DNA of 64,000 bases from Thelonectria olida (Eukaryota > Ascomycota > Sordariomycetes > Hypocreales > Nectriaceae), in assembly GCA_020736575.1 (NCBI GenBank), contig JAGPYM010000041.1, positions 186,001 to 250,000 of the forward strand, in the 5' to 3' direction. Shown in pieces: positions 33,546 to 44,871 of this stretch; the first letter of the stretch is position 1; the number at the start of each line of letters is the position of its first letter. The notes under the pieces are model-generated. The model ran no database searches. It saw only the letters and a program-made list of their open reading frames with translations, and was not told where the DNA came from. The position numbers and the translations under genes were made by a program.

Positions 33546-35441
33546 AATCTTTATTTCATAAATATATTTTTAGGATCTATATAAAAGGCATTTTTCATAT
33601 TTAATAAAAATTAAATTTTATACAGTGACTTAACGCCAACTCAACTCGAGAATCCAGACATGACTTCAATCACGCGAAGTCACGATCCAACCCCTCAGGG
33701 AAGCGTTGGTAACGTGAGTGCTTCATTTTCCCGTCCCATTCGTCCCCTAGAAAAAGAAAAAGAAGTGTGAAAAGGGGAAATGGGCTCACAACTACTGACG
33801 CCGGAAGCATTTATTTGCCGACGTCATATGGTTATGGTTTGATGAACCGATAGCTAATGCTGGCGCTCTGGTTGCCTGGTTTGACCGCGGTTTGCCAAAT
33901 TAGGGGGACTCGAATTGAATCATGAAACTCCCAAGTACACTACCTAACTGCCAGGGATTTCAGGCTTATCAATGCACGGCGAGGTCTAGAATGCAGATCA
34001 GTCGAGCTCCCAATGATAAGCAGCCCGCCAATCACGGCCTTGCTGTCCGAATAACTAATCAATCCATTTTAGTCACTGTGGCCATTCGTCGCCATTTTTG
34101 ACACGACCATCGGTCAGTCGAGCCATGCGGCAGTCAGTGGCGCAAGAGACCGGCGGCACTTGGTGCTTCCAGTTCCATCTACCAGTACCTGCGTCCCAGA
34201 GTCTGGACACAAGCGGCCCTAATTTTAAAAGCCATCGCTGCACGAGGTGCGCCAAGGCAAAGGCTGTCACCCCGGTTGCCACCGACCCCCATTGGCCCTC
34301 TACTCAAACTTAATACAGTTGATGTCACCTTACCCTGAGATCCTGTCGCTTGCGTTCATTTGGATACATTTCCGAACGGGTACAATACCTAGCACCCTTT
34401 TGTCCACTGAATTATTCGGTAAATGCTATTCTGTTTTCTTAAATCAAGCCGTTTTGTGTAATTGCATCATAACATAAGCCTAAAACAATACCCATATACT
34501 ACGGAGTAAAGCAGACCCCTTTCTACCGCTGCCATTACCATGTGGAGGGCTTGGACCCTGGGGTTCGGGCATTATGCTCGGGCCCTCCGGGACCACCACG
34601 ATGAGGGCCCTGAAATTATTGGGCGCGCGGCTTAGCTGCTAATTGCTACCTTGGTTCATGTAGCGAAACCCCGAACCTGCCTCCGTCAAAGAAGACAGGT
34701 GAGAAGCTCACCGCCATGTGTCACAAGTGTTGGGTTGGTCTACGACGGACAACGGCTCGCCACAGTTAGCTCGTCGTTGCATGAATAGCTAGAATGGTTG
34801 TTTTAGCCTCAACTGACTAATGGAGCGTCGGGTAGTGGGAGCCCGGAGCCGTGCCTGGCTGCAAACAACGGTGAAGCGTATTTTACCTTTGAGCTTACAT
34901 GAAGCAGTAACGTGGCCGTGGTCGAGACCGGCCAGCGCAACTGCATGAATCGTCATGGCATGTGAGGGGAGGTATTGTTTTTAAAGAGAGGTCTTCGAGA
35001 AACTGTGAATGGCTGCAAAGACGCATTCGCCTGAATCCCCTCCCTCTCAGTCGTAACACCTCCTCGACGGTTGGTCTCTTCTTTCCATTCAAGAAAATTC
35101 TCTGAGCCATCAGGAGAGAGGCCATCAGGAGAGAGGCCATCAGGAGAGAGGTCATCAGGAGTGAAGCCACCTTGTGAGCCTTGTGGGATGATGGATGGCT
35201 TCCCTCCTGGACGGGATCGATTGATCTAGACTTACATAGCTGCATCGACTGATAACAGGGTCTAGCTCGTGGTCGATCACATGAGAGCAACTCAATTGTC
35301 AAATTGGTCTTGGACAGGCTTACGACGACTAGTCGACCACTTAGAGACGGTTCCAAAAGATGCAGGTATAATTGAGCCACGCCATCTCCCCCGGCTTCTT
35401 GACATAGTCAAGCTTTGTAACGAGTGGGTTCTTTCTCCATC
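33546..35441. other. Gene-poor region with a 15-bp tandem repeat
   Basis: AT-rich at 33541-33620. No supported gene; short frames near 34.1-34.4 and 34.9-35.4 kb lack family signal. Four copies of a 15-bp unit (CATCAGGAGAGAGGC) lie at about 35107-35163. Confidence 0.45.
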
Positions 35442-36377
35442 ATGGGTTTACCAACACCCTTGGAATCTGACATGATTCCTCTCATCAACCAACATGATGT
35501 CGGGATTTTCTACTGGCATCATAACCAAGTTCAGGTGAGCGACTTTTCATGCGTTGAGAGGGCTATTGCACGTTCCGATTGCTACCCAAAGAAAAATATC
35601 ACGCCAACCATCATCATCCATGATCGATCTCATCTCCACCCGTGAACCGGCTGACACGAATTGCTAGATGTCCCTTGAATCACCACCGCGGGAACAAGGT
35701 AACCCTATTCTTTCTGGTAACCCGTCAAACAGCTGTTCATGCATATTCTTCACATAGCTACTCTTTTCACATCTATCTGGGATACCGCTGGACCATCAGG
35801 GTCTGAGTACTTCACCCAAGATGCCACCTTGGCTTATGGGTTTTCTAATGTCCTGCTCGCCGATCCCTCCCAATCTACGCAGATGGGTAGTCAGGGTGAC
35901 TCCAGCAACATGAACTGCAGTATCAGCCCAAAGCAACCCTCTTTGGGCCCCAGCTCCCCTCCGGCAAGCGACAGCACATCAGACCCAGCACGAAACGACA
36001 AAGGATTCCCTGGCCGCCATGATATCAGGCTTAGGTCAGCATCACACAAGCCAAAGAGGCCTAACCGCCGTAGACCAGCCGTCCCGGAAGCCAACGCCCG
36101 AGAGTACCACAAACTCGTCGAGAAGCAGTACCGCACTCGATTGAGGGCACACTTCGAGGCCCTGCTGGCTGTGCTGCCGGTAGCGCAGCCGCTCGACGAC
36201 GCCGACCAGATTGCCGCAGTGAATCCAGGCCAGTGCCTCAGCAGGGGCCAGCTATTAGACACCGCGAGGGGAACAATCTTGAGATTGGAAAAGGAGGTTG
36301 AAATCCTGTCCGCAGGGCGTGACCAGCTTTCAAGGGATTTGGCAACCTTGAGGCGAGTCATCCAGAGGGGCAGGTAG
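35442..36377 (+). CDS. bHLH transcription factor 1
   Basis: The bHLH domain is near the C-terminus: basic region NAREYHKLVEKQYRTRLRAH, helix 1 FEALLAVLP, a loop rich in Asp/Ala, helix 2 SRGQLLDTARGTILRLEKEVEIL, then a leucine-zipper-like extension. The Tyr in EKQYR is typical of SREBP-class fungal bHLH proteins. I propose exon 1 35442-35534 (MGLPTPLESDMIPLINQ) and exon 2 35733-36377, joined in phase 0 across a rather long 198-nt intron; the exon-2 frame is certain, the 5' part is less so. About 245 aa. It resembles the two bHLH genes at 45 and 48.5 kb and likely binds E-box/SRE-like DNA. Confidence 0.75.
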
Positions 36378-36529
36378 AGACCGAGATTGGGCTGTCACTT
36401 GCTGAAGGGGCAGTAAAACTGCTTCTGGGAACAATTTTAATGGGTATGTAACTAATTATTGATGCCTCTCAATGCCGCTGTCTATTGCAGGAAGCAGCAG
36501 TTTTGCCTGATTCACTCCGCCTAGTAAAT

Positions 36530-36690
36530 GAAGAAGAATAGGGAAAATTGCAGTTAATACCTCGGTCGTCAGGTAATCTTTGACAGACTGATGAATGAGA
36601 TAAATATGGTCATCCCGAATTGTGAGAAACGAGCCGCACATGTCGATCACCCTTTGAACATAGCGGTTGTCCCGGGCTGTAGACAGACGT
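36530..36690 (-). pseudogene. NLR scrap (post-NACHT winged-helix block)
   Basis: The minus frame reads ARDNRYVQRVIDMCGSFLTI and HIYLIHQSVKDYLTTEV, matching the CGSFLTIKD..YIIHQSAKDFL block of the NLR at 7.85 kb. Nothing recognisable remains on either side, so it is an isolated fragment of another NLR. Confidence 0.65.
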
Positions 36691-37693
36691 AAGCACGATG
36701 TCCCTTGGCCTTTCTGCGCTTCGGGACAAGCTCAACTTGGAGTGTTTATCGTGATAATCTATATAGAAAAAGGCGTTGAAATTCCATGAAACTTTCGATG
36801 CAAACGAGCCGATAGAAGCGTTGTTAGCCCATGAGACTGATATCTCAGAAGCCTGAGAAGCCATAGATGCTAATAAGCAGTATGTTACTGCATGGCATGT
36901 GTTAATTGAAGAGTTTACTTTAGGATCTAATCAAGAGCTTGTCGGGTAGAGAGATTGGTGCTGGCATGAAGCGTATTTGGAATGTGTCACATCCAACAGA
37001 CCAGAGGGTCATACATTTGATCAAACCGGAAGGAAGGTCTTCTAGCTGTTCAGACAGGCTGTTCTCACCGGCAGCCCGGAAGTCTGGACTTCCCGTCAGA
37101 GGTTAGTATCACCTATGTCTCCCAAAAAGCAAGTTCTTCAACACGACGACCCCGGAGGCCCAATTCATCTTAGGTATAAGAACCCGACCTATTTCCACTC
37201 ATTAGATAGAAAAACCAAGAGCTTCTATCCTCATAATCCAGATCCATCAGAAATTGTGACAGAGTGGCGGTAGCTCTCTAAATACCTAATGGCTGCGTTG
37301 AGACCTGCCGCCTAAGCTAATGAGACCGGATGTGACTAGTACCTATCATCACCCACAGAGATTAGATCTAATTTGAGCCAATCAGGACCCTCTCTCTCAT
37401 ATGAATATGCATGAATATGGATACGTAAGTACATATTATATTCATATATTATATGGATAAGTTAGTTATGAATATGAATATATTCATGCATAACGTATAT
37501 GATAAGTGTCAGATATTTGGGTGAAATTGTGATTGAATTCCTCCTCCTGCTTATTCCTTGAGATTTCAGAGCCAGCTTTATATGCCTTTTATAGAATCAA
37601 CTGGAAGCTGCTTGATAAACCTGTGGCAATAGGTGGCAATTGTCATCTTTGATGACAATATTTATCAGCCTTTCAAGCTTCCTTTTGCCACTA
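36691..37693. other. AT-rich non-coding region
   Basis: No gene. Near 37400-37500 there are repeated ATGAATATG/CATATTCAT motifs able to form hairpins and a pogo-like terminal motif (TAACGTATATGATAAG near 37491), possibly the end of another eroded element. Confidence 0.4.
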
Positions 37694-38160
37694 TTCAACA
37701 ATAAGCGAGTGTCACAGACAAGGGAGTGTCACACTTATACTGTACACCTAAAAGTGTAAATTTTAGTTTTTCTAAAATAGGCTATATAGCCCTAGAACTT
37801 TCAGGAAAATAATTTTAGATATTTAACTAAAAAGGTCATAATATACTGGTTTTCTTAGATTTTTAATTAATTTTTTTAATTTTTTAAAAATAAAAATAAG
37901 AAAAAAAACAGTGCGAATAAAACTTTTCTAAATCACTTTTTAAAAAACTTTTAAAATAAATTAGGAAAATTTACACCTATTATTATATATTTAATAGATA
38001 TATATTTCCATTTGTAGTTATTTTTAGCTTAATTTGAACTTTTAAGAATTTTTTAAAAATTGTAATTTAAGATGAAAATCGGAATGTGACACTCGCTTGT
38101 CTGTGACACTCGCTTGTCTGTGACACTCGCTTGTCTGTGACACTCGCTTATCATGTACGT
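37694..38160. mobile_element. AT-rich pogo-type MITE with 17-bp iterated ends
   Basis: The right end reads CGCTTATCATGTACGT followed by TA (38161-38162) and, just inside, about four head-to-tail copies of a 17-bp unit (GTGACACTCGCTTGTCT). The left end has the inverted form starting ATAAGCGAGTGTCACAGAC with two units; its outermost bases are eroded. The interior is very AT-rich and non-coding. It is related to the truncated copy at 41612-41873. Confidence 0.75.
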
Positions 38161-38173
38161 TATTCATATAAGA

Positions 38174-38580
38174 TGTCACGGCCCATGCATGACCCAAGCC
38201 CCAAATAGGCGGTCTGACTCGGCAGAACCCACCAACTCACTTTCAGGCACGCGGGAAGATAAGATATATAAGGACCAATCACATCAAGAGCGACAGGAGC
38301 GATCAGGAACGATGGAGCGATGCTCATCGCTCCCAACGCTCCCAAACGCTCCCATCGCGCCCACTAGGAACACTCAGTATTTAAACACATTCATTAGCAC
38401 CTTAGATAGAACACAGCTCCTTAGCTTTCAATGCAACTTGGTTACCCTCATCTACCTTGAGCACATCACCAGACGTAATAACCCACTACATTGCTCAGAC
38501 CATTAACGCCCTGATCTCTCTGCCAACATAAATCTAGAACTGTCTAGTCTTTACCGTTGGGAATCGACCAGATCGTTACA
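38174..38580. mobile_element. Gypsy-like solo LTR with 5-bp TSD
   Basis: The 407-bp segment begins TGTCACGGCCC and ends CGATCGTTACA, and TAAGA flanks both sides (38169-38173 and 38581-38585). TG...CA ends, length and TSD size fit a Ty3/gypsy LTR left by recombination. It contains a TATTTAAACA box near 38379. No internal sequence adjoins it. It sits 13 bp from the preceding MITE. Confidence 0.85.
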
Positions 38581-38585
38581 TAAGA

Positions 38586-39435
38586 CGGTATTTGAATATT
38601 CATATAGCCATGTCTGGGTCTGGACCTCAATCATTTGAAAAAAAAAAAAATTTTTTGAGTTTAGTATTTTATCAATATCAACATTTCGGGGTTAACACTG
38701 TTTCGTTCTATACACTAGTTACCCTTATGATTAGTGATAGGTTCAAACCAAGATCTAGAATCGCAGTCTCACAGGTAAGCTCAGGTGAGGCCTTTGGTGG
38801 CGCGTGCCTGCAAAATCATTGGATGGGCTAGGACCCTTTAGCTGGGCCCCCGAAACTTTGGGTCAGAGCATACTGCTCGAACTAAAGAGCCTCAATGTCA
38901 TCACCGTACGAATGGCGGACCGCTAAGCATCAGGGACCACCTGTTCGGCAATTGAGAGATGAGCTTGGGGCTCAAGATGGCGTCCGTTCCCTCGAGGCGT
39001 TCTCCGAAGGTGACTCCTCCATATTGGTTCCACTGAAGCTCCCCCTCACCCAATGCACTGGGGTCTGTGCGGACTCCCAGGAGCTACTAGCCAAATATGG
39101 TAAACATTCTAGAGGACTAAAGACTATCAGCTTTAGAAACTAGGCCAAGCTGAGATACATGGAAAATCTTTTAGCGCTCGCTTCATTTACAAAACTCACG
39201 AATAAATTGTAAGTGAAGTGTGTGGAAAACCGGGTCATTTCTACTACAATTCTGTGCCATTTCGCTGCAGGCTCAGCCCGCGTCACAATATCCTACACTG
39301 CCTCTGTTCTCATATATCTAATCCATTCGACCCAAGATCTGTCCACTCCATTTGTTATTCATTGAATACGGAGTGGCAGCAGAACATCAATCAGAAATAC
39401 AGTCAGTGGCAAAAGTGAAACCATCGATCCATCAT
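38586..39435. other. Intergenic region, no supported gene
   Basis: Short frames only. TAAGCTCAGGTGAGGC at about 38775 also occurs at about 33151, a shared fragment between two TE-rich places. Confidence 0.4.
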
Positions 39436-40797
39436 TCAACATAACCCATATAAACGAAAGGGTATTGCGTTTACGTTGTCGTATATGTCGATGTCGCCAA
39501 GGAGGGCGTGTGCTGTCAGCGCGCGCTGGGACCTGTATTTGTCAGAGCCACTGTGCATTGCGATGGTGAACTTTGTCTCGGAGCAGCCTGCACTAATGTC
39601 AGGCTTTATCGACTTTTGCGAAAATGAACGAGACGATAGCTTGAGATTGCCAACCGTAGCGTTCATAGACTCCGCGCTGTCGTTTCTAGAAGCTTTGGGT
39701 TTGACAGCTCGGACCGTTGCATTAAGTGATGCGCTGATGCTGTAACATTTTGTGAGGTCCAACCCTCGAAAGGGACTAGACGTAGGCTTCACCACCGTGG
39801 CATTATTGGGGTTACGTGACGGCAATGGAACACCCTGAGCCAGGACATTGTCATCCCGCGGCAAAGTCTTCTTGAAGAAACAAACCTGAAAGTTGTGGCC
39901 AGAGTTGTTGTCCCAATACATTTGGCCATTGACCGTGTAGCGGACGCACAAGTGGGCAATTTTGGATTCGAGGTTGACAATATCGGAGAGCTCAATGGTG
40001 AAGACAAAAAAGTTGTACCCCGAAGGTGCTTCTTCTGAGGCGTTTCCATCACTATATGCTGCGGCGACGTCCGAGGTCGTCTTCCAGTTGTCAAACGTGA
40101 AGCGACAGGTAACGGACTTTTGAAATGCCACATTCCGGACAGCCACCAAGCCTTGCATGGAATTTTGGTCATCCAGTAACCTCAACTTCTTGATGTACAC
40201 AAATTGGGACTCGCGCGATACGCTCTGTCGCGGGAAGTTGGGCGTAACCATCTCCCATTGACTCGCTGCATCTTGTCGGGACATGGGACGTTCCCTGCTG
40301 TTCTTATCGACTTGACCAGGTCGTGACCCAATGCTGATAGAAAGGGGACAATCCAGCCGATAAAAATTGAGAGTCTTTTCCAAGTGGCTGTGGAAGTGAA
40401 CCGACTTTGTGGCGGTGGGACTGGTTGGCATGCTCGCAGGGCACCGACGAGACGGCGGGCGTAGTATGGGCCGGACTAACTCGCCAGACATTTTGCGAAT
40501 TACCCGCTGTTTGCTTTGTCGCCAGCCCTCTGTTTCGTCTTCGTCTTCGGTAAGGACTGCATCATCGGATTTGAGAGGGGCATCATAGGATGCTCTCAGA
40601 TCTGCCCTGGTATCTGAAGGGGACGGCATCACGGATGATTCATGGGCCCAAGACTCCCTTAGTGCCTGGGGGAGATTCTTGATGGATTGGTTCTCTGATT
40701 GTCGGGGTTTCGTTTGCAAAGACCGTAGTAAATCCAAATGGACTGTCTCAGATGACGGAGAACATGGAGATGGTTTCAATGGAGGAGTGCATGGCAT
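39436..40797 (-). CDS. CBM21 protein, PP1 glycogen-targeting regulatory subunit (Gac1-like), 453 aa
   Basis: The ATG at 40797 gives MPCTPPLKPSP, close to the MPYTPP start usual for this fungal family. A Ser/Pro-rich N-terminus is followed by an RVxF-type PP1-docking motif, KSVHF (about residues 131-135), then HLEKTLNFYRLDCPLSIS, and a CBM21 domain at about 200-310 (VYIKKLRLLDDQ, VRNVAFQKSVTCRFTFDNW, YWDNNSGHNFQV). CBM21 binds glycogen and brings PP1 to glycogen synthase. Single exon in the visible part. The tail is Lys/Ser-rich and shorter than in many family members, so the C-terminus may be truncated. Confidence 0.85.
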   Translation of the reverse strand: MPCTPPLKPSPCSPSSETVHLDLLRSLQTKPRQSENQSIKNLPQALRESWAHESSVMPSPSDTRADLRASYDAPLKSDDAVLTEDEDETEGWRQSKQRVIRKMSGELVRPILRPPSRRCPASMPTSPTATKSVHFHSHLEKTLNFYRLDCPLSISIGSRPGQVDKNSRERPMSRQDAASQWEMVTPNFPRQSVSRESQFVYIKKLRLLDDQNSMQGLVAVRNVAFQKSVTCRFTFDNWKTTSDVAAAYSDGNASEEAPSGYNFFVFTIELSDIVNLESKIAHLCVRYTVNGQMYWDNNSGHNFQVCFFKKTLPRDDNVLAQGVPLPSRNPNNATVVKPTSSPFRGLDLTKCYSISASLNATVRAVKPKASRNDSAESMNATVGNLKLSSRSFSQKSIKPDISAGCSETKFTIAMHSGSDKYRSQRALTAHALLGDIDIYDNVNAIPFRLYGLC

Positions 40798-41611
40798 TTT
40801 CGAATCAAAGACAGGGAGAGGTGGGTAAGCGCTCAACGTGGGAACGGTGCGAAGGCAGCAATAGTGTCACCGAGTGGTGCCGACGTGAGTAACGGTGGGG
40901 AATGCGACAAGTGCAGAATCAAATGGTGCCAAGCGCTCAATTATAGCAATATCAACCGTAAAGGATTCGATTTTTTTGGGATCTTAGGGTCATATCATGA
41001 GTCTGATGGTAGGGAAGCGGTGCGAGCAAATATTCGCTGGTAGTGCGACGCTCGCGATGGTGTTAGTATTGGTGATCGTGATTAGTGATGTAACTGTGGA
41101 GGTGCGCTAAAACATTGAAAGTTTTCCATTCCTCAACTCTTCTCGCGGTGTATCCGTACATTCGCCAGGGAGAAAGCCATAGTAGACAGCGCCACCGGCA
41201 CTTGTTGGAGGACACACGCCAGGGCATCGGTCGTTCCACACACACATAATAATGCAGTAAGTACGTATACATACACGCACGCATGATTTATTCTCTCCTA
41301 ATGCTTGCACAGGTCAAGACCCTGCATCAGGTCACCTCGTTTCTTTCAGTTATCACAGCCACGAGGTAACTCATACTATCACGTGGTGGCGCGATGGAAG
41401 ACCTAGAAATCATGCCGTGGCATCCGTTGCATCGTGGGGGAATTGCATCATCAACAGGGCACCTTTCATGACGGGAGTCGCCGTCAATAGTGCAGTAATT
41501 AATTACAACGTGTAAATGCAGGTGAGCACTAGCCATAGCTCAGTACGAAGTTCAACTTAAGTAGAGGACGCCCTAAGCCATGGATAAAACAAGGGGAGAG
41601 AAGATCAGATA
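40798..41611. other. Upstream region of the CBM21 gene
   Basis: No supported gene. Contains the presumed promoter of the CBM21 gene and ends at the TA preceding the truncated MITE. Confidence 0.45.
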
Positions 41612-41873
41612 ACGTACTTGATAAGCGAGTGCCACAGACAAGCGAATGCAACACTTATACTGTACAGCTAAAAGTAAAAGTATTAGATTTTCTAAAACTA
41701 GCTATTTAATTAATAAAAACTTAAGAAAAATAATGTTAGGTCTTTTAGAGAAAAAGTTATAAGATATTATTTTTTTTAAAATTTTTAATGAATTTATTAA
41801 TCCTTTTATATCAAAATTAAGAAAAAAAAAACAGTGCGAATAAGCTTTTTCTTAATAACTTTATAAATACAAA
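41612..41873. mobile_element. Left part of a pogo-type MITE, interrupted by the Fot element
   Basis: Begins ACGTACTTGATAAGCGAGTG after a TA and carries two 17-bp units like those of the MITE at 37.7 kb. Its interior aligns with that MITE (CACTTATACTGTACA, then AAAACAGTGCGAATAA). It stops at TA 41874-41875 where the complete transposon begins. The expected right half is not recognisable after 43737. Confidence 0.7.
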
Positions 41874-41875
41874 TA

Positions 41876-43735
41876 ACGTACTTAATAAGCGTGCGTCGCA
41901 TCCAAGCGTGCGTCGCACTTTTCACAACCTTTAACACAAGAACTTAAATAAAAACATAACACAATATTTAATTAATTAAAACTAATCGCTATACTATTCT
42001 CCAGATGTCTCAATTACAACCTGACAGGTTCTTGAGTTATGACCGGCCTTACCACATGTTCCACAGCGCCTTTCCCTTGGCGGCGCCGACCTTCCTTGAC
42101 CACCACTTCTCGACGATTCGGCCACTATCTGCGCATCAATGTCCTTCTGATCAATTTTATCCCTTCCCTCATCTAGAGTCATCTTCCCTCCTTTACGAAG
42201 GCGGGTTTTTTTAACTCTGCGCCGTTTACTGAGCGTCTCATTTGCCTGTCGAAGGATCTGGTTCTCAGACTTCAATAATGCCATCTGATGCATTATTGCC
42301 TTTGTTCCCTTGGAAAATGACTCGAGCGCCACAATAATAGATGCCGGAGAGCTGCTTTGATGCCTTCTAACTCGTCTTTTGAGGTATTCAGACTGCGAGC
42401 TGGCTTCAAGCACAGTCTTTGGGGTCTTTGAGACCCAAAGGTCAGGGAGGCTAACGTCCTCCTCAACCAGTGTTGGAGTCCGTAGCTGCACATCAAGCTT
42501 TGATATGACATTTTCTGGGTCCAAAGGAACAAGTCCGGCCCCTCGAAAACCTCCCTCAATATTACTCTTTATCATGGCGGCTTTATGGGCGGCATAAAAG
42601 GCTAGGAGAAACTCGGCCTTTGAAACATGGGTTATAAAGCATCTGATTAACTGCTCAATTTCTCGACCGTAGGCTTTTTTGAGCGGCCCAAAGCACCCGA
42701 CGTCAAGAGGCTGAAGTAAATGAGACGAATGAGGCGGCATACAAAGCGTAATGATGTTATTCTCTTCGCAATATTTCTCAAAGTCGGTCGAGTGGTGGCT
42801 GTCATGCCCATCGAGGATCAGAAGACGATAGCCACCGGTTGATCGGGCCTTTGGATGCCGATCAAAGTGCTTTAGCCACTCAAGACCTGTCTCGTTATCT
42901 GTCCAGCCATTTTGAGTCGTCGCAATAGCCCAATCGCCCGGGAGGTTGCTTTCTTGGTACCAACTAGCGAGGTGATATTGGCCCGCAACCACGATGAATG
43001 GCGCGATCGCCCAGCCTTCGGCATTGATCGCCTGGATGACTGTAACCCATTCCCGGTTTCTAGGCTGCACTGATTTTGGGTTTCCACGCCTTTCTGCACC
43101 TGTGACAACCATTCCGCTTGCAATGAGGCCCATCATAAAGCCAGTCTCATCAAAGTTGTAGATATCAGCTAGGTTGATACCATATTTTGCGATTATGTTC
43201 TCCACGAGCCTGAACCAATCGCGAATAATAGTTGGATCTTCGCATTTGGCCCTCTGATAGTCGTATTTACGAAAAAAACGCGTCTTAAGCTCTTCGTGTC
43301 GCTTGACGAAGTTAGAAGCCCAGCGCTTGCCAACAGGTGGCATGTTGCGGTCAGCGAGCAGTCGGTTGGCCATTTCTTCAACACCACGCAGTCGCGGGGG
43401 AAATCCTCGCGAATCCAGGTCGAGAATGAACTGAACAATGATCTGTTCCTCTAGATCAGATAGTCGACGCGATGGCGGGATATAATCGCGTCGAGATTGA
43501 ATCCCGTTCTGCCGGCGACGTAGCCTATGCTCATTGACCTCATAGATGCTTGCAGCGCGTCGGACACTTAGTTTTGGGTCATTTTGAAGGGCTTGAAGGG
43601 CAAGAAGGGTTTTTGCCTCGGTATTTGATTGTGACATGCTTGGTGGTTGAGATTTGATTGATAAAGTAAAAAGTTAGATGTAAGAGGGAAAAGTGCGACG
43701 CACGCTTGGATGCGACGCACGCTTATCAAGTACGT
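41876..43735 (-). mobile_element. Complete Fot/pogo DNA transposon (1860 bp)
   Basis: The ends are inverted repeats of about 48 bp with one mismatch: ACGTACTTAATAAGCGTGCG on the left and its complement (G for A) on the right, flanked by TA on both sides (41874-41875 and 43736-43737). Each end contains two 17-bp units (AAGCGTGCGTCGCATCC and a shortened second copy). It encodes one intact transposase. Intact coding and near-identical ends suggest recent activity. Confidence 0.92.
41994..43637 (-). CDS. pogo-family DDE transposase (547 aa)
   Basis: Order: N-terminal Psq-type helix-turn-helix (LSVRRAASIYEVNEHRLRRR), CENP-B-like HTH (LSDLEEQIIVQFILDLDSRG; RWASNFVKRHEELK), then the DDE core with NFDETGFMMG, LLILDGHDSHHS and LLQPLDVGCFGPLKKAY supplying the three acidic residues (35 residues between the second and third). 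The tail has a CX2CX4HX4C zinc knuckle, CGTCGKAGHNSRTC, unusual outside Fot-like transposases. It cuts and pastes the element into TA sites. No stop or frameshift is seen and the length is normal. Confidence 0.93.
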   Translation of the reverse strand: MSQSNTEAKTLLALQALQNDPKLSVRRAASIYEVNEHRLRRRQNGIQSRRDYIPPSRRLSDLEEQIIVQFILDLDSRGFPPRLRGVEEMANRLLADRNMPPVGKRWASNFVKRHEELKTRFFRKYDYQRAKCEDPTIIRDWFRLVENIIAKYGINLADIYNFDETGFMMGLIASGMVVTGAERRGNPKSVQPRNREWVTVIQAINAEGWAIAPFIVVAGQYHLASWYQESNLPGDWAIATTQNGWTDNETGLEWLKHFDRHPKARSTGGYRLLILDGHDSHHSTDFEKYCEENNIITLCMPPHSSHLLQPLDVGCFGPLKKAYGREIEQLIRCFITHVSKAEFLLAFYAAHKAAMIKSNIEGGFRGAGLVPLDPENVISKLDVQLRTPTLVEEDVSLPDLWVSKTPKTVLEASSQSEYLKRRVRRHQSSSPASIIVALESFSKGTKAIMHQMALLKSENQILRQANETLSKRRRVKKTRLRKGGKMTLDEGRDKIDQKDIDAQIVAESSRSGGQGRSAPPRERRCGTCGKAGHNSRTCQVVIETSGE

Positions 43736-43737
43736 TA

Positions 43738-44871
43738 GGTAAAGTTTTATAACATTCTAGATTTTTCTCTTGCAAATGTCACCATTCCTGAAGCCACTGG
43801 CCACTTTTTGTTAGCATTGATAGCAGTGTGTGATGGCCGGTGCCACATGGCTTCCATCTCGCCCTGTAATTCGCCGTGGAGAGCATCGCCCCATCAAAGC
43901 CTTATCGCCGAACTGCTGGTAGACGTTTATAGTACGCAGCTTGTCCCTACAGGGTTTTCCTTGCAAAATCCCGAGTCTGGACCTACCAGCAGGGTCCGAA
44001 CCCTTGCAGTCTTTTTGTCATCCCAGCAGAGTCCGCAGGCGCATCCGATTGATGAGCAAGTCAATTATGGTTCATAGTGACTTTTTGGCTGCTGCTCTAA
44101 TCACCCACTAGCAAACTCAGCCCACTTCCATATTTGCCTGTTTCATCCTTGATGCCACGATCAGGCAAAATTCTCGCCAACATGAGTGCCAGATAGACCC
44201 TGTGATTCTCTCTCCCGGCATTGTTCCGGCAACATTACCGACAAGGCTCATCAGCCCTACATACGTCAGGTTCTGCGGGGAAGAAAGGAATCATGACTCA
44301 AAACCATGTGATCAATCATTCAAGAAGAAAAGCGCCCTTGTTGTGGTCTCCCTCTGCTGACAATAGGTTGCCGATGATTGGTTGAAATCCATGTGGCTTA
44401 AAGGGTCCAGACCTTGAGCCATCGTTTCGATCCGCGATTCGAACCCCTGGCCGCACACCGCCCGTAGGAGCTACCCGCGCCCGTAATACATCGGAGTGGG
44501 GACGGTGAGAAGAGCCTTGCACTGAGAATCTGCACTGCCATGAAGCTAACTGGCGCACATCGCGGCAAAAGCGCTGCATGGTGAAGACGACGTCAAACAG
44601 AGCATCAGAATAAGCCACAAACGGCCACACACGGCAGACTTAGGGCCTACGTAATATTCCTCGTAACTCGGCGATGGCCTTTGGAATCAGCCCATACTTG
44701 CATCGAGGGGTCAATGCGCAGAATGCATCAACTCAAAGCTTATAATAAGTCCCTGCAAAATCAACGCATGACAAGGTTTCTCGCCCATTAGAGCAGACCT
44801 CCCCAGACTCAATTCTATTATAACTCATTGCAAACAATCACTATAGAGGTCACTCCAACCTCTTCCCGACA
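43738..44871. other. Upstream region of bHLH factor 2, partly duplicated at 47.8 kb
   Basis: No gene. Bases ~44334-44480 parallel ~47800-47915 (shared CTCTGCTGACA, GATTGG, GTGGCTTAAAGGG) and ~44670-44710 parallel ~48030-48075 (CTCGGCGAT, AGCCCATAC). The GATTGG is an inverted CCAAT box. These similarities show that promoter and gene were duplicated together. Confidence 0.55.

Noticed and set aside
37700..38160. CRISPR-like array from the repeated GTGACACTCGCTTGTCT units
   Set aside because: Units are head-to-tail without spacers, lie at a transposon end, and the genome is eukaryotic.
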